The notes beneath the pieces were generated by a model. It had not been told where the DNA came from, did not search any database, and saw nothing but the letters and a program-made list of their open reading frames with translations. 64,000 bases of DNA from assembly GCF_902833225.1 (NCBI RefSeq), contig NZ_CADFEI010000012.1, forward strand, positions 62,001 through 126,000. Reading direction: 5' to 3'. The position numbers were made by a program, and so were the translations under genes. This document shows, in pieces, positions 47,879 through 56,784 of the stretch. Positions within the stretch are counted from its first letter, which is position 1. Every line of letters starts with the position of its first letter. This DNA is from Burkholderia sp. BCC1644 (GTDB lineage Bacteria; Pseudomonadota; Gammaproteobacteria; Burkholderiales; Burkholderiaceae).

Positions 47879-48184
47879 CGCGGATTCAGCGCAGCGCAGG
47901 GCGGCCGTATCGCGGGCAGCCGTGCGCGCCGGTCGCTATAATCTTCGGCATGAATGCGGTGTCCGGCACCGATCGGCACTTACGTGCGGCGCCTTCGCAC
48001 CCGTGGTCGCGTTGCAAATCCTCGCGATGCCACCAGGCATCGCTGCGGTTTGCGCCGTGCCACGAGCACGAGTCCGCTGGCACCTAAGCGCCGCCTAGCA
48101 CCGAACACTACACGCCCGTCGCCCCGCGCAACGGCAATCGCTCCTCTTTCCGCACGGCCTCGCGCCGGGCCGCTCGCCACCATC
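47879..48184. other. Leader region of the ferredoxin gene
   Basis: A clear -10, TATAAT at 47937-47942, has only a weak -35. Transcription from it would give a leader of about 235 nt with a perfect 8-bp hairpin GCGATGCC-ACCA-GGCATCGC (48024-48043) and a 45-codon reading frame (ATG at 47950, stop at 48087) encoding a His/Cys/Arg-rich peptide. I cannot say whether the peptide is made. Confidence 0.45.
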
Positions 48185-48502
48185 ATGGATTCCTACTACC
48201 AGCACCACGTCTTCTTCTGCCTGAACCAGCGCGACCCGGGCGCCGAACGCCCGAGCTGCGCGCAATGCGACGCGCAGACCATGCAGGAATACGCGAAAAA
48301 GCGCGTGAAGGAACTCGGCCTCGCGGGGCCCGGCAAGGTTCGCATCAACAAGGCCGGCTGCCTCGACCGCTGCGAGGAAGGGCCCGTGATGGTCGTGTAT
48401 CCGGAAGGCACGTGGTACACGTACGTCGACCAGGCCGACATCGACGAGATCGTCGAATCGCACCTGCGCGACGGCAAGGTCGTCGACCGCCTGAAGATCT
48501 GA
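48185..48502 (+). CDS. 2Fe-2S thioredoxin-like ferredoxin
   Basis: A 105-residue thioredoxin-fold ferredoxin. Four cysteine-bearing sites fit the 2Fe-2S pattern: FFCLNQRDPGAERPSCAQCDA (about residues 10-31) and KAGCLDRCEEGPVMVVYPEG (about 59-78). This is the Clostridium pasteurianum-type shared with NuoE C-termini. It may act in electron transfer or as a cobalt/cluster-related accessory. The ATG at 48185 follows the long leader; an alpha/beta hydrolase gene follows after 13 bp. Confidence 0.9.
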   Translation: MDSYYQHHVFFCLNQRDPGAERPSCAQCDAQTMQEYAKKRVKELGLAGPGKVRINKAGCLDRCEEGPVMVVYPEGTWYTYVDQADIDEIVESHLRDGKVVDRLKI

Positions 48503-48515
48503 GCGGGCCGGCCGA

Positions 48516-49160
48516 ATGAACGTACATACGCAGAAATCGCTGATCGCGGGCCCGGTCGGGCAGATCGAAATCGCGGTCGACCTGCCGGACGCCATGCGCG
48601 AAAGCGGCGCCGCCCCGCGCGGCATCGCGCTGGTCGCGCATCCGCATCCGCTGTTCGGCGGCACGATGGACAACAAGGTCGCGCAGACGCTCGCGCGCAC
48701 GCTCGTGCAACTGAACTACGTCGTCTACCGGTCGAACTTCCGCGGCGTCGGTGCAACCGAAGGCGTGCACGACAACGGCACCGGCGAAGCCGACGATCTC
48801 GTTGCGGTGCTCGCGCACATGCGCGCGCAGCCCGCTTATGCGGACCTGCCGCTCGTGCTCGCGGGCTTCTCGTTCGGCACCTTCGTGCTGTCGCACGTCG
48901 CGAAGCGGCTGCGCGACGCGGGCGAGTCGATCGAGCGGATGGTGTTCGTCGGCACGGCCGCGAGCCGCTGGCAGGTGGCCGACGTGCCCGAGAACACGCT
49001 CGTGATCCACGGCGAAACCGACGACACGGTGCCGATCGCGTCGGTGTACGACTGGGCACGGCCGCAGGAGCTGCCGGTCGTCGTAATCCCCGGCGCCGAG
49101 CATTTCCTCCATCGCAAGCTGCACGTGCTGAAGCGCATCATCGTCGACGCATGGCGCTAA
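48516..49160 (+). CDS. Alpha/beta hydrolase (YheT/CocE-like small form)
   Basis: A 214-residue cytoplasmic alpha/beta hydrolase. Features: ALVAHPHPLFGGTMDNKV (oxyanion region, about residue 38), SNFRGVGATEG, nucleophile elbow GFSFG (about residue 123), acid residue in HGETDDTVP and histidine in PGAEHFLHRKL. The HPHP...GGT and NFRGVG motifs mark a group common in proteobacteria with unassigned substrate. It is cotranscribed with the ferredoxin gene. Confidence 0.9.
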   Translation: MNVHTQKSLIAGPVGQIEIAVDLPDAMRESGAAPRGIALVAHPHPLFGGTMDNKVAQTLARTLVQLNYVVYRSNFRGVGATEGVHDNGTGEADDLVAVLAHMRAQPAYADLPLVLAGFSFGTFVLSHVAKRLRDAGESIERMVFVGTAASRWQVADVPENTLVIHGETDDTVPIASVYDWARPQELPVVVIPGAEHFLHRKLHVLKRIIVDAWR

Positions 49161-49673
49161 CCGGCGTCGGCATGCGGGCGCCTGCGTAAGCGCCGGCGGC
49201 CCGTCCCGCGCACCGGCACCCGGGCCGGATGCGCGACCTTTCCCGAACCCTCGCGCGACATCGCGCCGCACCACGCGGCGCGGCGCCTGCCGCGCGACGG
49301 CGCAACCCCACTTGCACACCGCCTGCACGCGCCTTTCGCGCGGCTTCGAGCGCGCCTGCCCGCAGCGTGCGCGCGCCATGCTCCCGAAGCCGGTGTGCGG
49401 CCGTCCGGCGCCAGGTTCGCGAAAACGCCCTGCGCGGCCACGTATAATGGCCGCATTCCGCGTCGCCCGCGGCCCGGCTGGGCCCATGCGGCGCTCGTTT
49501 CGCCGCCTGTCCGCCCGCTCGCGACGGCCGCGAACCGAACGCGTCCGCACGAGTCCAACCGGCGCGTTTCGCGCCGCCCGACGATGTCGGGCGCGTGCCC
49601 GGAACGCCCGCCGCCTTGCCGTTCAACCCTGCGCGTTTCGCACCGCACTTTCTGCCATCAGCCTGAATCGATC
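49161..49673. other. 513-bp region with the dacC promoter and a long leader
   Basis: No gene is convincing. TATAAT at 49443-49448 is a consensus -10 with a weak -35 (TTCGCG 21 bp upstream or CGAAAA at 17 bp). The leader to the dacC ATG would be about 220 nt and contains two adjacent perfect hairpins: GGCGCG-TTT-CGCGCC (49561-49575) and GCCCGAC-GAT-GTCGGGC (49576-49592). The first 270 bp show nothing distinctive. Confidence 0.5.
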
Positions 49674-50984
49674 ATGCGTCTGTCTCCCCAAGGCCTCAAG
49701 TCCCTCGCTTCCTCCATCGCCTTCGGCACCGCCGCGCGCAACGTCGCGCTCGGCGTGATGCTGCCTGTCGCGCTCGCGTCGACGATCGTCGTCGCCGAGG
49801 CGAAGCCGGCCGCCAAGGCCAAGGCCGCGCATGCGGCGCCGGCCGCCGAGCAGTTCACCGGCGCGCCCGCGACCTACATGCCGGGCGCGGTGCCGCCGCC
49901 GGGCGTGAACGCACGCTCGTGGGTGCTCGTCGATGCGACCAGCAACACGGTGCTCGCGTCGGGCAATGCCGACGAACGTGTCGAGCCCGCGTCGCTGACG
50001 AAGCTGATGACGGCGTACCTCGTGTTCGAGGCGCTCGACAAGAAGAAGATCTCGATGGAGCAGATCGTCACGCCGAGCGACGCCGTGCGCCGCGTCGGCC
50101 GCGACGAATCGCGCATGTTCATCGAGGCGAACAAGCCGGTGTCCGTGCATGACCTCGTGTACGGGATGATCATCCAGTCGGGCAACGATGCCGCGATCGC
50201 GCTGGCCGAACTCGTCGGCGGCAGCGAAGGGCAGTTCGTCACGCTGATGAACGACGAGGCGCAGCGCCTCGGCATGAAGGGGACGCACTTCGCCGACGTG
50301 AACGGCATGCCCGACCCGAACCACTACACGACGGCCGGCGACCTCGCGAAGCTGTCCGCGCACCTGATCCGCGATTTTCCGCAGTACTACAGCATCTTCT
50401 CGGAGAAGGAATTCAAGTACAACAACATCCGCCAGGGCAACCGCAACCGCCTGCTGTGGCTGGATCCGACGGTCGACGGCCTGAAGACGGGCCATACGCA
50501 GGCGGCCGGCTACTGCCTGATCGCGTCGGCGAAGCGCGCGATTCCGGGTGTGGACGGCCAGCGCCGCCTGGTGTCGGTGATGATGGGCGAGCAGAAGGAA
50601 GGCGAGCGCACGCAGGACAGCATGAAGATGCTGAACTACGGCTACAGCGCATTCGATTCGGTGCGCCTGTTCAAGGGCGGCCAGGCGATGTCGACGCCGC
50701 GCATCTACAAGGGCAAGGAAAACACCGTGCAGGTCGGCGTGAAGGGCGACCAGTGGGCGACCGTGCCGCGCGGCCTCGGCGACAAGGTCAAGACCGAAGT
50801 CGACGTGAACGCGCCGCTGATCGCGCCGCTCGCGGAAGGCCAGCAGGTCGGCACGGTGAAGATCGTCGCCGACGGCAAGACGCTGTCCGAATTCCCGGTC
50901 GTCGCGCTGCAGGCGGTGCCGGAAGCGGGTATCTTCGGGCGTATCTGGGACTCGATCCTGCTGATGTTCAGCAAGAAGAAGTAA
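49674..50984 (+). CDS. dacC: D-alanyl-D-alanine carboxypeptidase (PBP5/6 type)
   Basis: Trims the terminal D-Ala from peptidoglycan pentapeptides. The 436-residue precursor has a signal region (VALGVMLPVALASTIVVAEA, to about residue 43), an Ala/Lys-rich spacer, then the peptidase with SxxK (SLTKLM, about residue 104), SGN (about 166) and KTG (LKTGHT, about 270). The beta-rich PBP5 C-terminal domain follows (from about 310), ending in an amphipathic membrane-binding helix (FGRIWDSILLMFSKKK). It leads the dacC-dat-ybeD-lip group. Confidence 0.95.
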   Translation: MRLSPQGLKSLASSIAFGTAARNVALGVMLPVALASTIVVAEAKPAAKAKAAHAAPAAEQFTGAPATYMPGAVPPPGVNARSWVLVDATSNTVLASGNADERVEPASLTKLMTAYLVFEALDKKKISMEQIVTPSDAVRRVGRDESRMFIEANKPVSVHDLVYGMIIQSGNDAAIALAELVGGSEGQFVTLMNDEAQRLGMKGTHFADVNGMPDPNHYTTAGDLAKLSAHLIRDFPQYYSIFSEKEFKYNNIRQGNRNRLLWLDPTVDGLKTGHTQAAGYCLIASAKRAIPGVDGQRRLVSVMMGEQKEGERTQDSMKMLNYGYSAFDSVRLFKGGQAMSTPRIYKGKENTVQVGVKGDQWATVPRGLGDKVKTEVDVNAPLIAPLAEGQQVGTVKIVADGKTLSEFPVVALQAVPEAGIFGRIWDSILLMFSKKK

Positions 50985-51032
50985 GCACGACGGGCCTTTG
51001 TTTTTACGACTTCATCCCCATCTGTCATTGCT

Positions 51033-51959
51033 ATGAGCCAAGCCGAATTCGAACCGATCGTCTACCTCAGCGTCTCGGCGCAGGAGGAACTGGTGCCGCT
51101 GTCGGAAGCCCGTGTCCCGGTGCTCGACCGCGGGTTCATCTTCGGCGATGGCGTGTATGAAGTCGTCCCCGTTTATGCCCATGACGGCGCGCACGTGCCG
51201 TTCCGGATCGACCAGCATCTGGCGCGGCTCGCGCGCAGCCTGAAGAAGATCGGCATCGACGATCCGCACGACGCGGCCGGCTGGCGCGCGTTGATCGAGC
51301 GCGTGGTCGAGGCCAATGCCGAAGGCCTCGGCGACGGCAACGCGCTCGTCTACCTGCAGGTGACGCGCGGCGTCGCGAAGCGCGGCCACGCGTTCCCCGC
51401 GAACGCGGTGCCGACGGTGTTCGCGATGACGAGCCCGCTGCGCCTGCCGCCGGAAGAAGAGCGCGCGAAGGGCGTGCGCTGCGTGACGGCCGAGGATCGC
51501 CGCTGGCTGCATTGCGACATCAAGTCGATCTCGCTGCTCGGCAACGTGCTGATGGCGCAGCATGCGGCGGAACACGATGCGTTCGAGACGCTGCAGTTGC
51601 GCGACGGCTACCTGACCGAAGGTTCGTCGTCGAACGTGTGGATCGTGAAGAACGGCGAGCTGCTCGCGCCGCCGCGCAGCAACAAGATCCTCGAAGGGAT
51701 CCGCTACGCGCTGATCGAGGAGCTGGCCGACGCATGCAAGATCCCGTTCGTCGCGCGCGAGATCAGCGAAGTGGAGTTGCGCGCGGCCGACGAGATCATG
51801 ATCACGTCGGCCACGAAGGAAGTGCTGCCCGTCACGTCGCTCGACGACCTGCCCGTCCAGGGCGGCAAGCCGGGCCCCGTGTTCGCGGCGTTGTATGACG
51901 CGTACCAGCGTGCGAAGGCACGCGAGTTTGAACAGTTTGACCTAACCCGGAGAAAATGA
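51033..51959 (+). CDS. dat: D-amino acid aminotransferase
   Basis: A class IV PLP aminotransferase of 308 residues. Features: VPVLDRGFIFGDGVYEVVPVY, where RGF..GDGVYE is the class IV start motif, the PLP lysine in CDIKSISLLGNVLM (about residue 160), EGSSSNVWIV and the ITSATKEVLPV end. The RGFIFGDGVYEV context is that of D-alanine transaminases rather than branched-chain ones. D-Ala supply next to a DD-carboxypeptidase is coherent. Its stop overlaps the ybeD start. Confidence 0.9.
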   Translation: MSQAEFEPIVYLSVSAQEELVPLSEARVPVLDRGFIFGDGVYEVVPVYAHDGAHVPFRIDQHLARLARSLKKIGIDDPHDAAGWRALIERVVEANAEGLGDGNALVYLQVTRGVAKRGHAFPANAVPTVFAMTSPLRLPPEEERAKGVRCVTAEDRRWLHCDIKSISLLGNVLMAQHAAEHDAFETLQLRDGYLTEGSSSNVWIVKNGELLAPPRSNKILEGIRYALIEELADACKIPFVAREISEVELRAADEIMITSATKEVLPVTSLDDLPVQGGKPGPVFAALYDAYQRAKAREFEQFDLTRRK

Positions 51960-52267
51960 TGAGCGAACCGACCAAAACCATCGAGGTGACCGGCGCGATC
52001 GATACCCGGAAGGAGTCGCTGCTGGAGTTTCCGTGCGATTTCCCGATCAAGATCATGGGCAAGGCGCACCCGGAGTTCAAGGACACGATCTTCAAGGTCG
52101 TGGCCGTTCACGACAACGAGATCGATGTCGAGAAGATCGAGGAGCGCGCGTCGAGCGGCGGCAATTACACCGGCCTCACGATCACCGTGCGCGCGACGAG
52201 CCAGGAACAGCTCGACAACATCTACCGCGCGCTGACCGGCCATCCGATGGTCAAGGTCGTACTCTGA
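51956..52267 (+). CDS. ybeD: YbeD family protein (DUF493)
   Basis: A 103-residue ACT-like regulatory fold of the YbeD/DUF493 family: LEFPCDFPIKIMGKAHPEFKD and SSGGNYTGLTITVRATSQEQLD are diagnostic. E. coli YbeD also lies between a dac gene and lipB. Two consecutive ATG codons are possible; 51956 overlaps the dat stop, while 51959 has the better GGAG spacing (6 bp). Its 3' end overlaps the convergent LysR gene by 17 bp. Function unknown. Confidence 0.93.
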   Translation: MMSEPTKTIEVTGAIDTRKESLLEFPCDFPIKIMGKAHPEFKDTIFKVVAVHDNEIDVEKIEERASSGGNYTGLTITVRATSQEQLDNIYRALTGHPMVKVVL

Positions 52268-53243
52268 GCGAAAGCGCCTTCCATCCTCCTTCCTGCGCGC
52301 ACTCGGCGGGGGTCTTCCCCGCCGCGCGCCGCGCGTCCAGCTCGTCGCACAGCCGCTTGAATTCGGCGACTTCCTGAAGCAGCCAGGTCCTGAACGCCTG
52401 CACGCGCGGCGTGTTCAGAAGCGGCGGCGGACACACGAAAAAATAGTGCCACGGGCTCGGCCCGTCGATGTCGAACAGGCGCACGATGCGCCCGTCGAGC
52501 AGGTCGTGTACTGCGAGCGAGCGGCGCACCAGCGCGATGCCCTGGCCGTCGATCGCGGCCAGCAGCAGGTTCGACGAATCCTGGTACAGAATCCCCCGTT
52601 TCGGCTCGGTCAGCGTCTTGAGTCCGGCCGCGTCGAACCATGGCCGCCACAGCTCGTCATCCGAGCGCAGCAGGTTGTAGTGCGCGAGGTCGGCAGGCGT
52701 TTGCGGCAGCTTGCCGCCGTTCAGCGTCGGCGAGCACGCCGGAAAGAACACCTCGTCGAACATCGGCTCGACATGCAGCCCCGGATAGTTGCCATGGCCG
52801 AAGCGGATCGCGAGGTCGACGTCGTCGCGTGCGAAATCGGTGAGCGAGTTGGTCGACTGCAGCTCGACGTCGATTTCCGGGTGCCGCTCGATGAACGAGC
52901 CGATGCGCGGCGTGATGAAGCGCGCGGCGAACGACGACAGCATCGACACCACGAGCCGCCGGTCGCGGTCGCTCGCGCGCACGTCGCGCGTCGCGTCGGC
53001 GATCACCATCAGCGCGGTGCGGATCTGCTGCGCGTAGCGCATGCCGGCGTCGGTCAGGCACAGCCGCTTGCCGTTGCGCGTGAACAGCTGCACGCCGAGT
53101 TCCTCTTCGAGCGCGCGAACCTGGTGGCTGACCGCGCCGTGCGTGACGTACAGCTCGTCGGCGGCGCGCGAGAAATTCTCGTGACGGGCGGCGGCTTCGA
53201 ACGCGCGAATCGCGTTCAGCGCAGGTAGCTGGCGGAGGTCCAT
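52251..53243 (-). CDS. LysR family regulator (GcvA type)
   Basis: A 330-residue LysR protein. The MDLRQLPALNAIRAFEAAARHENFS start and AVSHQVRALEEELG helix-turn-helix are those of the GcvA/AmpR subgroup. A substrate-binding domain follows, with an extra charged C-terminal tail of about 30 residues (LCDELDARRAAGKTPAECAQEG). It is divergent from the DUF2917 gene across about 100 bp with inverted repeats, and its 3' end overlaps ybeD. It interrupts the ybeD-lipB order. Confidence 0.93.
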   Translation of the reverse strand: MDLRQLPALNAIRAFEAAARHENFSRAADELYVTHGAVSHQVRALEEELGVQLFTRNGKRLCLTDAGMRYAQQIRTALMVIADATRDVRASDRDRRLVVSMLSSFAARFITPRIGSFIERHPEIDVELQSTNSLTDFARDDVDLAIRFGHGNYPGLHVEPMFDEVFFPACSPTLNGGKLPQTPADLAHYNLLRSDDELWRPWFDAAGLKTLTEPKRGILYQDSSNLLLAAIDGQGIALVRRSLAVHDLLDGRIVRLFDIDGPSPWHYFFVCPPPLLNTPRVQAFRTWLLQEVAEFKRLCDELDARRAAGKTPAECAQEGGWKALSLRVRP

Positions 53244-53345
53244 TTGCTAATTTTCCTCACATCGACGTGAAAATTGGTCGTTTTGTCGGACGCCTTGAAG
53301 TGACTACGATTGTAGCCATCGAAGCATTTATTGGCGGAGGCGATC

Positions 53346-53672
53346 ATGCAAGAAATTTCTTCAAGCATCACGTTCGAAATCCCGGTGGGCGAAACGGTGC
53401 CGATGAAGGTGCAACGCAGCACGCGGCTGATCGTTCAATGCGGGCCGGTCTGGGCCACGCGCAGCAACGACGTCGACGACTACTTCCTGGTCGATGGCGA
53501 AACGCTGAAGCTGCGCCGCGGCGAGCGGCTGTGGCTCAGCGCGGAAGGCCGGGAGGGCGCGCGCGTCGCGTTCTCGGTGTCGCGGCCGCCCAGGGAAGTG
53601 GCGCTCGGCGGGCTGGCGCGCCTGCGCGAACGCGTAACCGCGCTGATCCACGACGGCTGGCGTACGGTCTGA
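53346..53672 (+). CDS. DUF2917 family protein
   Basis: A 108-residue cupin-like protein of DUF2917: FEIPVGETVPMKVQRSTRLIVQCGPVWATRSNDVDDYFLVDGE, here noted as the span of about residues 9-52, followed by RGERLWLSAEG. The pattern of an isolated cupin barrel without metal histidines is typical. GGAGG lies 5 bp before the ATG at 53346. Divergent from the LysR gene, so probably its target. Confidence 0.85.
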   Translation: MQEISSSITFEIPVGETVPMKVQRSTRLIVQCGPVWATRSNDVDDYFLVDGETLKLRRGERLWLSAEGREGARVAFSVSRPPREVALGGLARLRERVTALIHDGWRTV

Positions 53673-53755
53673 CCTTCATTTCATCCGACGGATACTGACA
53701 ATCCGTCCCTTTCCAAGCCCGGCGAGACCCATGGGTTTTCGGTAAACTACCGCCC

Positions 53756-54502
53756 ATGTCCGTTTCGCCGGTTTCCATCGTGTCCACGCCTGTCGCCGTT
53801 TCCGCATCGCCCGCCGACTCCCCGGCCCAGCCGGTCACCGTGCGCTGGCGGGGCCTCGAGGCCTACGAGACGAGCTTCGACGCGATGCGCGCGTTCACCG
53901 ACACGCGCACGGCCGACACCGGCGACGAGATCTGGGTGGTCGAGCATCCGCCCGTCTACACGCTCGGCCAGGCCGGCGACCCGGCCCACCTGCTGGTGGC
54001 CGACAGCGGCGTGCCGCTCGTGAAGGTCGACCGCGGCGGACAAATCACCTACCACGGCCCCGGCCAGATCGTCGTCTACCTGCTGCTGGACCTGCGCCGG
54101 CGCAAGCTGATGGTGCGTACGCTCGTGACGAAGATCGAGGAGGCCGTGATCGAAACCCTCGCGGCGTATAATCTCGCTTCGGTCCGCAAGGCGGGCGCGC
54201 CCGGGATCTACGTGGCGTCCGGCGTGCACGAGGGCGCGAAAATCGCGGCCCTCGGCCTGAAGATCCGCAACGGCTGCAGCTATCACGGGCTGAGCCTGAA
54301 CGTGAAGATGGATCTGCGCCCGTTTCTTGCGATCAACCCGTGCGGCTATGCCGGACTGGAAACTGTCGACATGGCGAGCCTCGAGGTTGCCGCCGACTGG
54401 AACGACGTCGCCCATACGCTGGTGCGCCGTCTGATCGCCAACCTCGACGGCGCATCCGCGGCCGCCGACAAGCCGCAGGCACTGGAACAATCGAATGACT
54501 GA
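53756..54502 (+). CDS. lipB: Octanoyltransferase LipB
   Basis: Transfers octanoyl from acyl carrier protein to the lipoyl domains of 2-oxoacid dehydrogenases and GcvH. The 248-residue protein has RGGQITYHGPGQIVVY (about residues 93-108), GAKIAALGLKI with the catalytic lysine, and the catalytic cysteine in NPCGYAG near residue 200. The N-terminal 25 residues are Ser/Pro/Val-rich and not conserved. Its end overlaps lipA by 8 bp, so the two lipoate enzymes are translationally coupled. Confidence 0.96.
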   Translation: MSVSPVSIVSTPVAVSASPADSPAQPVTVRWRGLEAYETSFDAMRAFTDTRTADTGDEIWVVEHPPVYTLGQAGDPAHLLVADSGVPLVKVDRGGQITYHGPGQIVVYLLLDLRRRKLMVRTLVTKIEEAVIETLAAYNLASVRKAGAPGIYVASGVHEGAKIAALGLKIRNGCSYHGLSLNVKMDLRPFLAINPCGYAGLETVDMASLEVAADWNDVAHTLVRRLIANLDGASAAADKPQALEQSND

Positions 54503-55487
54503 CGTTACCGCTTCTCCCGCACCGGCCGATTCGGCCGCCCCCGCTGCGTACGATCCGACCGCCAAGCAGAAGGCGCAGGCGAAGACGGCGCGCATCCCGA
54601 TCAAGGTCATTCCGATCGAGAAGCTGAAGAAGCCCGAGTGGATCCGCGTGAAGGCGGCCACCGGCAGCTCGCGCTTCAACGAGATCAAGACGATCCTGCG
54701 CGAGCACAACCTGCATACGGTGTGCGAGGAAGCGAGCTGCCCGAACATCGGCGAATGCTTCGGCAAGGGCACCGCGACGTTCATGATCATGGGCGACAAG
54801 TGCACGCGCCGCTGCCCGTTCTGCGACGTCGGCCACGGCCGTCCCGATCCGCTCGACGCGGATGAACCGAAGAACCTCGCGCGCACGATCGCCGCGCTGA
54901 AGCTCAAGTACGTGGTGATCACCAGCGTCGACCGCGACGACCTGCGCGACGGCGGCGCCGCCCACTTCGTCGAGTGCATCCGCGAAACGCGCGCGCAGTC
55001 GCCGGACACGCGCATCGAGATCCTGACGCCGGATTTCCGCGGCCGTCTCGATCGCGCGATCTCGATCCTGAACGCCGCGCCGCCCGACGTGATGAACCAC
55101 AACCTCGAAACGGTGCCGCGCCTGTACAAGGAAGCGCGCCCGGGTTCGGACTACGCGCACTCACTGAAGCTCCTGAAGGACTTCAAGGCGCTGCATCCGA
55201 ACGTCGCGACGAAGTCGGGCCTGATGGTCGGCCTCGGCGAGACGGAAGAGGAAATCCTGCAGGTGATGCGCGACCTGCGCGCGCACGACGTCGACATGCT
55301 GACGATCGGCCAGTACCTGCAGCCGTCCGAGCACCACCTGCCGGTGCGTGCGTACGTGCATCCGGATACCTTCAAGATGTACGAGGAAGAGGCGTACAAG
55401 ATGGGCTTCACGCACGCGGCCGTCGGCGCGATGGTGCGGTCGAGCTATCACGCCGATCTGCAGGCGCACGGGGCAGGCGTGGTCTGA
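54495..55487 (+). CDS. lipA: Lipoyl synthase LipA
   Basis: A radical-SAM enzyme that inserts two sulfur atoms into the protein-bound octanoyl chain. The 330-residue product has the auxiliary cluster motif CEEASCPNIGEC (about residues 77-88), the radical-SAM CTRRCPFC (about 103-110) and the terminal RSSYHAD with the cluster-ligating serine. The N-terminal 40 residues are Ala/Lys-rich as in other betaproteobacteria. A strong terminator follows. Confidence 0.98.
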   Translation: MTDVTASPAPADSAAPAAYDPTAKQKAQAKTARIPIKVIPIEKLKKPEWIRVKAATGSSRFNEIKTILREHNLHTVCEEASCPNIGECFGKGTATFMIMGDKCTRRCPFCDVGHGRPDPLDADEPKNLARTIAALKLKYVVITSVDRDDLRDGGAAHFVECIRETRAQSPDTRIEILTPDFRGRLDRAISILNAAPPDVMNHNLETVPRLYKEARPGSDYAHSLKLLKDFKALHPNVATKSGLMVGLGETEEEILQVMRDLRAHDVDMLTIGQYLQPSEHHLPVRAYVHPDTFKMYEEEAYKMGFTHAAVGAMVRSSYHADLQAHGAGVV

Positions 55488-55520
55488 GCGTCGCGATCCC
55501 GCTGCTGTCTCACGCAGTCG

Positions 55521-55550
55521 AAAAAAGCCCGCAGCGATGCGGGCTTTTTT
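55521..55550 (+). terminator. Rho-independent terminator of lipBA
   Basis: GCCCGCA-GCGA-TGCGGGC (55527-55544) with six A before and six T after, 40 bp past the lipA stop. The symmetric runs would work in both directions. Confidence 0.95.
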
Positions 55551-55739
55551 GTTGGTGCTGCCGCCATCCGTGCTCCTGCACGGCAACCGCCACCCGACCG
55601 GACACGCGATCCGGTCGAACGTGGAAAGCAAAGCTGAAACGGCATCGATAGCTTCGCAGGATAAGTTCGCTCCCGCCGCGCGCAAAGCTCCTATAGTCGG
55701 CTCTCCCGCAGCATTGCCCGCATTCCGAAGGAGAGCCGC
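55551..55739. promoter_or_regulatory. tauABC upstream region
   Basis: TATAGT at 55692-55697 is the likely -10 (with a poor -35, GCTCCC at 17 bp). The preceding ATAAGTTCG at 55661-55669 lies where an activator such as CysB or Cbl would bind for sulfur-starvation control; that assignment is inference from the operon type only. Confidence 0.35.
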
Positions 55740-56756
55740 ATGTCCCGTTTCAGCTTCATCCGCCGCGCCGTCGTCGCGCTGACCGCCTTTGCCGCGCTCG
55801 GCGCGGCGCACGCCGAATCGCGCGAAGTCGTGATCGCGTACCAGGACATGGTCGTGCCGTGGCGCTACGCGCAGGCGAGCGGTGAAGTCGAAAAGGCGAC
55901 CGGCTACAAGGTCACGTTCCGCAAGCTCGACAGCGGCGCTGACGTGATCCGCGCGCTTGCGTCGGGCTCCGTGCAGCTCGGCGAAGCCGGGTCGAGCCCG
56001 ATCGCGGCGGGTCTCTCGCAGGGGCTCGACATCTCGCTGTTCTGGGTGCTCGACAACATCAACGACGCCGAGGCGCTCGTCGCGCGCAACGGCTCGGGCG
56101 TCACGAACCTCGCAGCGCTGAAGGGCAAGAAGATCGGCGTGCCGTTCGTGTCGACCTCGCACTTCCATACGCTCGTCGCGCTGCAGGCCGCGGGCGTCAA
56201 TCCGAACGACGTGAAGATCGTGAACCTGCGTCCGCCCGAAGTCGCGGCGGCGTGGGCGCGCGGCGACATCGACGCGACCTATATCTGGGATCCGGTGCTC
56301 GCGAAGGTCAAGCAGTCGGGCACCGTGCTCACGACCTCGGGCCAGGTTGCGAAGGAAAGTGGCAAGGCGACCTTCGACGGCTTCGTCGTGAGCCGCAAGT
56401 TCGCGCGCGAGAACCCCGAGTTCGTCACGCGCTTCGTGAAGGTGCTCGCGGCCGCCGATGCCGACTACCGCGCGCATGCGGCTGCCTGGAAGGTCGGCTC
56501 GCCGCAGGTCGCCGCGGTCGCGAAGGTATCGGGCGCGAACGCACAGGACGTGCCGGCCAGCCTCGCGCTCTACGCATTCCCGACGGCGGCCGAGCAGGCG
56601 TCGCCGACGTGGCTTGGCGGCGGCGCGCAATCGGGCGCCGCGAAGTCGCTCGCGGCCACGGCCACGTTCCTCAAATCGCAGGGCACGATCCAGACGGTGC
56701 TCGCCGACTATTCGGCCGGCGTCGATCCGCAGTTCGTGCAGAAGGCCGCACGCTGA
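55740..56756 (+). CDS. tauA: Taurine ABC transporter substrate-binding protein
   Basis: A 338-residue periplasmic binding protein with a signal peptide cut at GAAHA-ES (about residue 25). The mature start EVVIAYQDMVVPWRYAQASG and the VSTSHFHTLVALQAAGV and FWVLDNINDAEALV regions match TauA. It would deliver taurine or a similar sulfonate to TauBC. The taurine dioxygenase gene tauD is not next to it. Spacing to tauB is 28 bp. Confidence 0.92.
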   Translation: MSRFSFIRRAVVALTAFAALGAAHAESREVVIAYQDMVVPWRYAQASGEVEKATGYKVTFRKLDSGADVIRALASGSVQLGEAGSSPIAAGLSQGLDISLFWVLDNINDAEALVARNGSGVTNLAALKGKKIGVPFVSTSHFHTLVALQAAGVNPNDVKIVNLRPPEVAAAWARGDIDATYIWDPVLAKVKQSGTVLTTSGQVAKESGKATFDGFVVSRKFARENPEFVTRFVKVLAAADADYRAHAAAWKVGSPQVAAVAKVSGANAQDVPASLALYAFPTAAEQASPTWLGGGAQSGAAKSLAATATFLKSQGTIQTVLADYSAGVDPQFVQKAAR

Positions 56757-56784
56757 GCGCGGCGATCATCATGGAGTCCCGAGC

